Below are positions 33,696 through 41,213 of a stretch of DNA of 64,000 nt, piece by piece; the first letter of the stretch is position 1; the number at the start of each line of letters is the position of its first letter. The notes beneath the pieces are model-generated. The model saw only the letters and a program-made list of their open reading frames with translations. It ran no database searches and was not told the DNA's origin. The position numbers were made by a program, and so were the translations under genes. The stretch covers positions 10,675 through 74,674 of the forward strand of contig DBFWPL010000025.1 of NCBI GenBank assembly GCA_048463395.1, given 5' to 3'. Origin of the DNA: JAGAJR01 sp048463395. GTDB lineage: Bacteria; Pseudomonadota; Alphaproteobacteria; RF32; CAG-239.

Positions 33696-34961
33696 TTACG
33701 CAATGTTTCTAATTAGTTTTTTTACTTTTTCAAATTTGTCTTTATCGATTTTATCGTTTGCTTCTTCCAATGTTTTGGAGAACAGTTTCAGTTCTTTCGG
33801 GGTTCCCCGGTCAATGCGGGTAACGTTGATGTCCATGTCGTCCCAGACTTCAAACATATCTTCAGCATTGATGATATTGCCGATTTGTTCCACAACATAA
33901 GCCTTAATTTCAAATTTCAAATCCTGTTCTTCTAATTTGTCGGCTAAAATCCGGCGGGACAAATCAACCTTGCGTACAGGGGAAATCCGGTGGGAACTCT
34001 CAGAAAACCACAGCGGTTCTTCGTCATTGAAACGTTCTTCATCAGCGAGCCAGTCGCCCGGTTCTTTATCCAATAAACAAAGACAGATTTGTTTGTCGGC
34101 AACGCCGATAAAGTCTATCAGGTTATTTTTGATGGTTGTTCCGGAAATGACCTCATATCCCTTTTGTTTGATGACTTCCAGACTGGAGTTGCCGCTTCCC
34201 CGAGAGGAAGGTTGTTTGGCGGCAGGAGTTGTTGTCGCAGGGGCTTTTTTCTCTTTAGGGGTTTTGGTGTTTTTGTTTTTTGTTGTTTTATCTTCTTGTC
34301 GCAGAGAAGGAGTTTCATTTACAGGTTCTTCTTTTCTGTCATTATCCTGTTTATCAAAAGCGTCAAAATTAAAGTCAAAATCGTCTTCTTCACTATCGTC
34401 AAATCGGAAAAGGGAGTGGTCGAATACTTTTTCCGGTGTAGGAGCCGGTTTGACTTCCGGAGCGGGAGCTTTTGGTTTGATGCGGTTCGGAGCGGAACGA
34501 GAGGTTGCCGGCCGAGGTGATAAATCAAATTTCTCGTCAATCGGGTTGCGAATACTGCGAGGACGGACTTCTTTGTAGGATTTTTTCTTTTTAACAGCTC
34601 GGGTGCTGGCTGCCGTATTGGCAATCATTTTAACCGGTTTGAAGAAAATGCTGTTGAAGAGTTTTAATGGAGACAAGGCAATTTTTAAAAAGATTTTTTC
34701 CCAGGCAATCATGCTTAAAGCCGCCCAGCCGGTCAGCCAGAGCGGAATAAACGTCAGGATGATTAACACAAAAGCCCATTCTTTGGGATCATCAATGACC
34801 CAGCCGGACATCCACAAATCCCATGCGTGTTGCCAGTGGCCGGTGCGGAAGATGTCAAAACGCCAGTTTCGGAGCATAATAACCCTAATGCCTTCAATGA
34901 AGAACACGCTCCAAAAAAGGCCGACACATATGATTCTTATTAATATCAATAAGGGTTTCAA
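33696..34961 (-). CDS. Uncharacterised membrane protein in the coupling-ATPase operon
   Basis: Not recognised. Only non-ATG starts precede the first membrane helix. I take TTG 34961 because GGAGAG lies 4 bases before it; TTG 34976 is the alternative. About 421 residues: membrane segments LLILIRIICVGLFWSVFFIEGI and FVLIILTFIPLWLTGWAAL, a basic stretch, a disordered Pro/Lys/Glu-rich linker of about 150 residues, and a folded C-terminal domain (VIKQKGYEVISGTTIKNNLIDFIG). The C-terminal domain loosely recalls nuclease-like alpha/beta folds, but no catalytic motif is clear. The N-terminal part resembles the neighbouring 164-residue protein. It ends 15 bp before the VirD4-like gene. Confidence 0.8.
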   Translation of the reverse strand: MKPLLILIRIICVGLFWSVFFIEGIRVIMLRNWRFDIFRTGHWQHAWDLWMSGWVIDDPKEWAFVLIILTFIPLWLTGWAALSMIAWEKIFLKIALSPLKLFNSIFFKPVKMIANTAASTRAVKKKKSYKEVRPRSIRNPIDEKFDLSPRPATSRSAPNRIKPKAPAPEVKPAPTPEKVFDHSLFRFDDSEEDDFDFNFDAFDKQDNDRKEEPVNETPSLRQEDKTTKNKNTKTPKEKKAPATTTPAAKQPSSRGSGNSSLEVIKQKGYEVISGTTIKNNLIDFIGVADKQICLCLLDKEPGDWLADEERFNDEEPLWFSESSHRISPVRKVDLSRRILADKLEEQDLKFEIKAYVVEQIGNIINAEDMFEVWDDMDINVTRIDRGTPKELKLFSKTLEEANDKIDKDKFEKVKKLIRNIA

Positions 34962-35017
34962 GCTTCTCTCCAACAATTATGCCATAGTATAACAGCATTA
35001 GAATTGTTAACAACTGT

Positions 35018-35512
35018 TTATTTTTCGCTGTTCATTTTTTCCTGAATGCTTTCTCTTATTTGAGAAGAGGTGTTTTCCGGAGATCTGTTTTTGTCAAAGA
35101 GTTTCATTCTGTCTTCAATCAGCTCATCCAGTTTCTGAGATTTTTTGCTGCCGCCCATGTTTTTTAAGACAATACGGGAAGAAGCTTCGCCATATTTTTT
35201 GATTTTACGTTTGTTATACCAGATAATCGGTGTCAATAACAATTGCACGAAGTCTTTTCGGTAAAAATATCTCCAGCCGAGTATCCAGACTGGTATAATC
35301 AGCAGCAGACAAGTAACAAAAAGATAGTCTTTTCCGCTTTTGATGCGGCCGCCGTTTTCCCAAAAGGTATTGATTGTCTGCCAGTCTCCGGCGGAAAGGT
35401 AGTTAAAATTCCAAATAAGATAAATAAGAAGGCCGGTGCAATAGACATAGGCATAGGTCCAAATTGTTCCGACCAAACAAAATTTGATGAATTTGGCTAG
35501 TTTTTTAAGCAT
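35018..35512 (-). CDS. Uncharacterised small membrane protein related to the N terminus of its downstream neighbour
   Basis: The 164-residue product has two hydrophobic segments (FCLVGTIWTYAYVYCTGLLIYLI and YLFVTCLLLIIPVWILGWRYF) followed by a basic, Ser-rich cytoplasmic tail. The block LLIIPVWILGW and the preceding W-x-x-G-x-x-I-x-x-x-K/P pattern align with LTFIPLWLTGW in the 33696-34961 product. The two probably arose by duplication and may form one membrane complex with the coupling ATPase. Confidence 0.75.
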   Translation of the reverse strand: MLKKLAKFIKFCLVGTIWTYAYVYCTGLLIYLIWNFNYLSAGDWQTINTFWENGGRIKSGKDYLFVTCLLLIIPVWILGWRYFYRKDFVQLLLTPIIWYNKRKIKKYGEASSRIVLKNMGGSKKSQKLDELIEDRMKLFDKNRSPENTSSQIRESIQEKMNSEK

Positions 35513-35534
35513 TTTTCTTGATTTCCTTATTTCT

Positions 35535-37211
35535 TTATCTACCGCCTATGCCACCAAGCATTTGAGCCATTTGACGGTCTTTTAAGGCTTGTTGTTGTTT
35601 TTGTTGATTATTTTTGTTGATGGTTTGCTGAGCTTTTTTGTCGGCTTCAACGGTTCCTGATACAGGTCCTGTCGCATTGTAATATTCTAATTTACTTTGC
35701 CATTTAATATATTCTTGTTGTTCTTTTTCGCTTAGATTTCCTTTGTGATCAAGGGTTTCCAGTTTCTTTTGGCAAATATCAACCAGTTTTTGTCTCCGGT
35801 CAATGTTATTGACTCGTCTTTGGGTTGCTTGCACCAATTCCTGATCTTTCTCGGCCATTTTCCCCATCATCATCTGTTCAATATTTTTTCCTTCAACGGC
35901 TTCCTGATAAAGGCCTTTAGGTTGATTATCCCGCTGATTGTCATTGGCGGGAGCGTTATCCCAGCCTAAAGATTCTTTTATTTTATCAAGTGCCGGATTT
36001 TCTTTCGGCTCTTTGCCTTTTTCAACATAATGCCCTTTTTTATGGTTTTTGTCAGCTTTTTCTCTGGCTTTTACGGCCGTTTTTAAGGTTTCATTCAAAA
36101 ATGCGGTCGGATCTCGGCCCTCTTTTCTCTCCTGATCACATTTCTTGGCAATTAACAGTTTGGCTTTCTTTTGATAAGCATCAAACAGTTTTTCGGGATT
36201 CGCATTTTTGAAGGCATTAGGGTCGGCATGCAATTCCGCGGTCATTTGAGCCTGGGCGATTAATGCGGAACTTTGTTCTACGTTTATTAAGTTGTCACGC
36301 AGATCTTTCATATTTTTCCCCAGGTCTTTGAGGAAATCTTTTTTTGTTCTTTTAGGATTATTCTTATCTGGATGCTCAGGCATATTTTGCAGAAAACGTT
36401 TTGTCTCCGGACTGAAAGATGTTTCATCGTAGTTTCCTGCCATGGCGGCTTTGATGTCTTTTTGGAATGATTTGTCTTGTTCTTCCAACTCTTCCGTTTT
36501 CTTTAAACTTTTTTTGTCGGCATAATTATCTACTTTGTTTTTTTGTGTAGAGGTTTTATCCGGCGTGTTGCCTGATATTATTTTGTCTTTTTGTCGACCT
36601 TGCCGTGCTCTGAAATAAGCTCCGCTAAGTTTTTCACTTCCTTTTTTCCATAACCAGTTCGCTCCGCCGATAAGCCAGTCAGTATACATATATTGGATAA
36701 TATCACCTTCTTTGAACGGACCGTCTTCTTCTTTTCCTTTAGGTTGTTCACCGTCTTTGTTTTCAATTTCCGGAGCATCTTGTTCTTCCAGATTCTTTTT
36801 TTGTTCTTCAAGGGCGGCTCTTTCCGGTGCATCCAGACCCTCGACAAGAAGTTTATGATTGATTTCGTCAATTGTCAGGCCTTTGGCACTTTCTGCCGTG
36901 ATTCTTTCTTTCGGTTGAGACTGTTCCGGTGCAGTACCTTCCACGGTTAAGTTCTTATTTTCTTCGGAGACGCCCAAGGTTTCCGGTTGTTTTGTTTCTG
37001 AATTGGTTGTTGCAGGAGTTTCTCTTGAGACTTCCTCAGAAATTCCCATCGTCGTTCTTTTCGGCTCCTGTTGCTGTGTTGCTGCCGGAGAAGCCTGAGA
37101 CGGTTGCTGAGAAGCTGCAGTGTTTGTGGCGGTCGGCTTTGTTTGCGGCGTTTGGGTATTTGTTGCAGCCGGTTTAGGAGAAGTTGGGTTTGTCTGTTTT
37201 GTATCAGCCAT
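35535..37211 (-). CDS. Large disordered, charged protein of the coupling-ATPase operon
   Basis: Not recognised. The 558-residue protein has no signal peptide or clear membrane helix. Residues 1-100 are Thr/Pro/Gln/Ala-rich low complexity (SPKPAATNTQTPQTKPTATN). A short hydrophobic patch (IIQYMYTDWLIGGANWLWKKG) lies near residue 170. The rest is highly Lys/Glu/Asp/Asn-rich and predicted helical, ending with a Gln-rich run (INKNNQQKQQQALKDRQMAQ). The composition suggests a scaffold or a secreted cytoplasmic-type effector. It is preceded by the 342-residue gene and followed by the small membrane gene in one direction. Confidence 0.75.
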   Translation of the reverse strand: MADTKQTNPTSPKPAATNTQTPQTKPTATNTAASQQPSQASPAATQQQEPKRTTMGISEEVSRETPATTNSETKQPETLGVSEENKNLTVEGTAPEQSQPKERITAESAKGLTIDEINHKLLVEGLDAPERAALEEQKKNLEEQDAPEIENKDGEQPKGKEEDGPFKEGDIIQYMYTDWLIGGANWLWKKGSEKLSGAYFRARQGRQKDKIISGNTPDKTSTQKNKVDNYADKKSLKKTEELEEQDKSFQKDIKAAMAGNYDETSFSPETKRFLQNMPEHPDKNNPKRTKKDFLKDLGKNMKDLRDNLINVEQSSALIAQAQMTAELHADPNAFKNANPEKLFDAYQKKAKLLIAKKCDQERKEGRDPTAFLNETLKTAVKAREKADKNHKKGHYVEKGKEPKENPALDKIKESLGWDNAPANDNQRDNQPKGLYQEAVEGKNIEQMMMGKMAEKDQELVQATQRRVNNIDRRQKLVDICQKKLETLDHKGNLSEKEQQEYIKWQSKLEYYNATGPVSGTVEADKKAQQTINKNNQQKQQQALKDRQMAQMLGGIGGR

Positions 37212-37292
37212 GGTTTTTATCCTGCTTAAATTTGATTTTATTTAATTTTATCACACTAAAATGTTTTTGTCCATATTTTTGCCAATTTTATT

Positions 37293-38321
37293 TTAAATCT
37301 TGAGTTTTCGGATAAATTCACCGATTTCGATGTTAACCCTTATGCCGTCTTGAGGGGTTGGTTTTATCATTCCGAAGAAACGAGGACGGATTTTACTGAC
37401 GTCGATCGGAGCGAATACGGCCGGATTTTTTGTCAAAACCTGATAAGCTCCGTCAGGATCTTTTTGTGCTGTTTTGAAGTAATTGTTTATTAAACGTTCG
37501 GCGTTAATCGGAAATTTCTTTTCTTCAATAGCTTTGATGTATTTGTTTATCCGATTAATGCGTTCCTGATGTTCCTGATAAATTTCCCGTTCGATTTTTT
37601 TTCGCTGAGCTTTTAGACGTCTTTCATCATAAGAAATTTCACAGCCTTCCATTTCAATCAAAATCTCAACATAGGAAATGATTGCCAGCTGCAAAGTATC
37701 ATCGGTTGTTTTTTCGGCAAAATCCAGTAAATCTTCGTCGCTTGCGTTAGGGTTGATACCTAATGTGTGTAACGGATGGACTTTTAGAATTATGTCCCAA
37801 CCGGTTAAGGTATCTTCGGCTATTTTTTTGCCGATAGACGGGCGATAACGGGGAGCCAACATAGAGGTTGTTACTTTGAAATCCGGTATGTCCAAGTTAT
37901 TTTCTTCAGCAATTAAAGCAATGGCATCGGCGAAATTGGTGTAAGCCTGATAAAGAGCATTTTCTTCTTCTTCCAGATTTTCAGCAGATATGGAAGGGAG
38001 TTGGACAGTGGGTTTTTCTTCTTCTTCGGAAGGTGTTTTTCCTGATTTGAGCTGTTCGATTTCATCGTCAACGGTTTCAAGCTCTGAACTGATGAAATCA
38101 TTCAATAAGCGTTCAAACTCGTCATCATCGTTGCTTTCTCTGATTGTGAGAGTAGGGGTTTCTTCCGTATCTGTTGATGTTTCAGGCAAATCAAAGTTGT
38201 CTTCAATCAAATTTGAGATTTCTTCATGAATTGGAATGTCCGGTGCCGGAGAGGCCGGTTGCTGCACGGCTTTTTTTACTTTTATTTTTTTGAAAACCTT
38301 AACGTTTTGTTGTTCGCTCAT
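37293..38321 (-). CDS. Uncharacterised acidic protein of the coupling-ATPase operon
   Basis: Not recognised. The 342-residue product has a basic start (KVFKKIKVKKAVQQ), then about 110 strongly acidic disordered residues (NLIEDNFDLPETSTDTEETP and similar). A folded region from about residue 130 has long helices (EISYDERRLKAQRKKIEREI) and a C-terminal segment PRFFGMIKPTPQDGIRVNI. No membrane segment or enzyme motif is seen. The charge layout suggests a cytoplasmic adaptor. It starts 10 bp after the DUF6476-like gene and is probably translated with it. Confidence 0.75.
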   Translation of the reverse strand: MSEQQNVKVFKKIKVKKAVQQPASPAPDIPIHEEISNLIEDNFDLPETSTDTEETPTLTIRESNDDDEFERLLNDFISSELETVDDEIEQLKSGKTPSEEEEKPTVQLPSISAENLEEEENALYQAYTNFADAIALIAEENNLDIPDFKVTTSMLAPRYRPSIGKKIAEDTLTGWDIILKVHPLHTLGINPNASDEDLLDFAEKTTDDTLQLAIISYVEILIEMEGCEISYDERRLKAQRKKIEREIYQEHQERINRINKYIKAIEEKKFPINAERLINNYFKTAQKDPDGAYQVLTKNPAVFAPIDVSKIRPRFFGMIKPTPQDGIRVNIEIGEFIRKLKI

Positions 38322-38331
38322 CTTACTTTTC

Positions 38332-38616
38332 CTAATTGATTTTTAATGTAGAGAGTTTTTGTCCGGATATGGTGTCAAAAATTATGATACGGTCGGATTC
38401 TCCGCCGCCTTCTATATGAATATATAAATGTCCGTTTTGTTCAACCATATTTTTAACGAAACTGCCTTGAGGTTCCTGCAGGTTGATTTGCCGGGGGAGA
38501 GGTTCCGTTTTCTTTTGATTTTTCCGGTACAGAGAACCTAAAAGCATAAGACTTCCGAAAATCAGTGCAAAAGTCAAAACAAAAACGGTTGTTTTCACTA
38601 ATCTCAGTTTGTCCAT
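38332..38616 (-). CDS. DUF6476-like small membrane protein
   Basis: A 94-residue protein with one N-terminal transmembrane helix (LVKTTVFVLTFALIFGSLMLLGSLY) and a small periplasmic beta domain (GHLYIHIEGGGESDRIIIFD). In Alphaproteobacteria a family of this size and shape is commonly found divergent from rluD near rpoH, as here; the DUF6476 label is my recollection of that family. AAGGAA favours the second or third in-frame ATG (38619 or 38616). It is the promoter-proximal gene of the coupling-ATPase operon. Confidence 0.7.
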   Translation of the reverse strand: MDKLRLVKTTVFVLTFALIFGSLMLLGSLYRKNQKKTEPLPRQINLQEPQGSFVKNMVEQNGHLYIHIEGGGESDRIIIFDTISGQKLSTLKIN

Positions 38617-38703
38617 CATCAATTCCTTGCAAATTATGTGATTATCTGTATTTTAATATTGATTTGGTAACTATATGGTAAATTTTTTGATTTTAAATTA
38701 AAG

Positions 38704-39681
38704 ATGGAAGAAACGGAACAGAACATATTTTTTACAGAACCGGTATCTGCGGAAGAAAAAGGGAGCCGTTTGGATAAATATCTGGCTTCGGTTGTTCCGG
38801 GAATGTCTCGTTCCCGGATTCAAAATTTGATAGAAAACGGTTATGTTTCCCGTGATGATGACATTATCTCCGATAATTCCTTTAAGGTAAAACTTGAAGA
38901 TGTTTACCAAATTTTTATTCCGGCGGCTGAGGAAGCAGAGCCTGAGCCTGAAGACATTCCGTTAGATGTCGTTTATGAAGACAATGACTTGATTGTTGTA
39001 AACAAGCCTGCCGGTATGACGGTTCATCCGGCACCGGGAGCTTACCACGGGACATTGGTAAACGCATTGTTGTATCATTGCCGGGACAATTTGTCTGGAA
39101 TCGGCGGGGTAAAACGTCCGGGGATTGTTCATCGTATTGATAAAGATACCAGCGGTTTGTTGGTTGTGGCTAAAAATGACGCGGCACATCATGGTTTAAG
39201 CGAGCAATTTTTTGAGCATTCTATCGAAAGAACCTATTTTGCCGTTGTTTACGGTGTTCCGAATCCGATGTCCGGACGGATAGAGGCCAATATCGGTCGA
39301 AGTCTGTATGACCGCAAAAAAATGGCTGTTCTTCAGGGAAAAGGAAAGCCCGCAGTTACGCATTACAAGACTATAAAGAGTTTTGGAGGAGCGGCTTCTT
39401 TAATCCAATGTAATCTGGAAACCGGCCGGACTCATCAGATTCGCGTCCATATGTCCAGTATTGGGTGTAATTTGATTGGAGATCAGGTGTATTCCAAGGC
39501 TAAAAAGTCATCTTTGAAGTTTGGCAATGATGATGTGAAAAACTATGTTAACAATTTTCCCCGTCAGGCTCTTCATGCTGCGTCTTTAGGGTTTGTTCAT
39601 CCCGTAACCGCTGAAAAACTTCAGTTTTCATCTGATTTTCCTGCGGATATTCAAGAACTTTTAGATAAGCTGGTGTTCTAA
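38704..39681 (+). CDS. rluD: 23S rRNA pseudouridine synthase RluD
   Basis: Makes pseudouridines in helix 69 of 23S rRNA. The 325-residue protein has an N-terminal S4 domain (SRLDKYLASVVPGMSRSRIQNLI) and the catalytic domain with the Asp nucleophile in VHRIDKDTSGLLVVAK. Other conserved blocks are VNKPAGMTVHPAPG and ETGRTHQIRVHMSSIG. The full length and the S4 domain favour RluD over RluC. It is divergent from the DUF6476-like gene (87-bp gap). Confidence 0.93.
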   Translation: MEETEQNIFFTEPVSAEEKGSRLDKYLASVVPGMSRSRIQNLIENGYVSRDDDIISDNSFKVKLEDVYQIFIPAAEEAEPEPEDIPLDVVYEDNDLIVVNKPAGMTVHPAPGAYHGTLVNALLYHCRDNLSGIGGVKRPGIVHRIDKDTSGLLVVAKNDAAHHGLSEQFFEHSIERTYFAVVYGVPNPMSGRIEANIGRSLYDRKKMAVLQGKGKPAVTHYKTIKSFGGAASLIQCNLETGRTHQIRVHMSSIGCNLIGDQVYSKAKKSSLKFGNDDVKNYVNNFPRQALHAASLGFVHPVTAEKLQFSSDFPADIQELLDKLVF

Positions 39682-39809
39682 TTTTCCGATACCTGAAAAC
39701 TAAAAAAACTGCACCAATTTGTAAATATTTGTGGTAAGTTACAACCAATAGATGGGTGCGAACCCTCAATTTATTTTTGCAGTCAAATTGTATTTTAGGA
39801 GAATTTAAA

Positions 39810-40685
39810 ATGGACAATGTATCTTCTCTAAATGGACTTGACTTTTCGCCGGAAATTAATTTGGTGAGATATTTACAAAGTATCAGAAAATATCCGATAC
39901 TTTCTTCTGAAGAAGAATATGAATTGGCAATGGCTTATAAACAGTCAAAGGATGCAGACATTGCTTCCAAACTGGTAACTTCCCATTTGCGTCTTGTAGT
40001 TAAAGTGGTTTCTAAATATAAAGGATACGGACTTCCTGTCAGTGAAATGATCAGCGAGGGAAACATTGGTCTTCTGTATGCGGTTGATAAGTTTGATCCG
40101 GAAAAAGGTTTTCGTTTTTCAACTTATGCTCTGTGGTGGATTAAGGCTTCTATCCAGAAATATATTCTCAATTCCTGGTCTCTGGTTAAAATCGGAACAA
40201 CAGCTGCTCAGAAAAAGCTCTTTTTTAATCTGAGAAAAATTAAGAACAAACTTAACCTGACGGATGATCGTGATTTGTCAAATGCGGTGCTGAATGATAT
40301 TGCTCAGTTTTTGGATGTCAGTGTTCAGGAGGTGACGGATATGAATATGCGTTTGCAGTCTCATGACGGTTCATTGAACTCGGTTATTGACGCTTCTTCC
40401 GAGAGCGGTTCTGAGTGGATTGATTTTATTTCTGACAACAAACCTAATCAGGAAGATGTACTGGCTTATTCCGAAACGATGGTACGCCGCCGCCGGATGT
40501 TTAATCAGGCTCTGGGATGTCTGAATCCGAGAGAAAAGGATATTTTGTTTAAGAGACGTCTTGGCGACAAAGCCGTTACGCTTGATGATTTGAGCAAAAC
40601 TTATGCCATCTCCAAAGAAAGAGTGCGTCAGATTGAATTGAACTCAATCAAAAAAATCAGGAAGGCTGTTGAGGTTATGCAATAA
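39810..40685 (+). CDS. rpoH: RNA polymerase sigma-32 factor RpoH
   Basis: The heat-shock sigma factor. The 291-residue protein has region 1/2 (YPILSSEEEYELAMAYKQS), the 2.2 core LVTSHLRLVVKVVSKYKGYG, region 2.4 FRFSTYALWWIKASIQKYI, the RpoH box QKKLFFNLRKIKNKL that identifies sigma-32, and region 4 LNPREKDILFKRRL with the helix-turn-helix TYAISKERVRQIE. The box lies just after region 2.4, as expected. Start at ATG 39810 after TAGGAGAA; an in-frame GTG lies 54 bp upstream. A small GGGT-GCGA-ACCC hairpin (39755-39766) sits in the leader. Confidence 0.95.
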   Translation: MDNVSSLNGLDFSPEINLVRYLQSIRKYPILSSEEEYELAMAYKQSKDADIASKLVTSHLRLVVKVVSKYKGYGLPVSEMISEGNIGLLYAVDKFDPEKGFRFSTYALWWIKASIQKYILNSWSLVKIGTTAAQKKLFFNLRKIKNKLNLTDDRDLSNAVLNDIAQFLDVSVQEVTDMNMRLQSHDGSLNSVIDASSESGSEWIDFISDNKPNQEDVLAYSETMVRRRRMFNQALGCLNPREKDILFKRRLGDKAVTLDDLSKTYAISKERVRQIELNSIKKIRKAVEVMQ

Positions 40686-40688
40686 ATC

Positions 40689-40720
40689 AAAAAAAATCCC
40701 CGAATTTCGGGGATTTTTTT
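40689..40720. terminator. Bidirectional terminator between rpoH and a convergent gene
   Basis: AAAAAATCCCCG and CGGGGATTTTTT pair around AATTT. The right edge overlaps the stop codon of the convergent membrane gene at 40719. Confidence 0.88.
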
Positions 40721-41213
40721 AGTTCTCTTTTTCAGAGTGTTTGTTGACTATTTCCGTTCCCCATTCTTCAGCAAGTTTTTCCAACTTGGCATCAATGGTT
40801 TTGAGCCTTTTCTGAGCGGAAATTTTGGAAATGAATACAAAGAAATTCGGTAATTCGCAATAAATAATCAACCCGATGGCGGCAGAACCAAACATGATAA
40901 TCAGATTAAATATATTGCTGATTAAGAACAGAGCGTGGTCAACCGTGAAATTGTTGATAATATTTAAGATATACATAAACACGCCGGAGAGGTTAAAACC
41001 TCCGATAATAATAAGCTTGTTGGTGTTTTTGACATCGGTAATCGATACGGTCAGTGTCGGCAGCATACCGATAAAGATAACGATAATGGCCGGCAGCATG
41101 CTTATTGTTGCGATGATTAATCCGAAAAGCAGCAGTATTTTTTGAGGAAAAGACAGCACGCTGTAAGCGGATTTATTCTTTTTAGTTTGTTTTCTTCCGG
41201 GTATTCTGCTCAT
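40719..41213 (-). CDS. Uncharacterised four-helix membrane protein, coupled to the pseudokinase gene
   Basis: Not recognised. From ATG 41213 the 164-residue product has a basic N terminus (RIPGRKQTKKNKSAYS), then hydrophobic segments near residues 25-50, 67-90 and 98-122, and a charged C-terminal helix (RLKTIDAKLEKLAEEWG). The ATG overlaps the pseudokinase stop as ATGA, so the two are translationally coupled and probably act together. Confidence 0.8.
   Translation of the reverse strand: MSRIPGRKQTKKNKSAYSVLSFPQKILLLFGLIIATISMLPAIIVIFIGMLPTLTVSITDVKNTNKLIIIGGFNLSGVFMYILNIINNFTVDHALFLISNIFNLIIMFGSAAIGLIIYCELPNFFVFISKISAQKRLKTIDAKLEKLAEEWGTEIVNKHSEKEN

Noticed and set aside
39755..39766. GGGT-GCGA-ACCC hairpin in the rpoH leader as an RNA thermometer
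   Set aside because: The stem is only 4 bp and lies about 40 bases before the ribosome site, so it cannot mask it.
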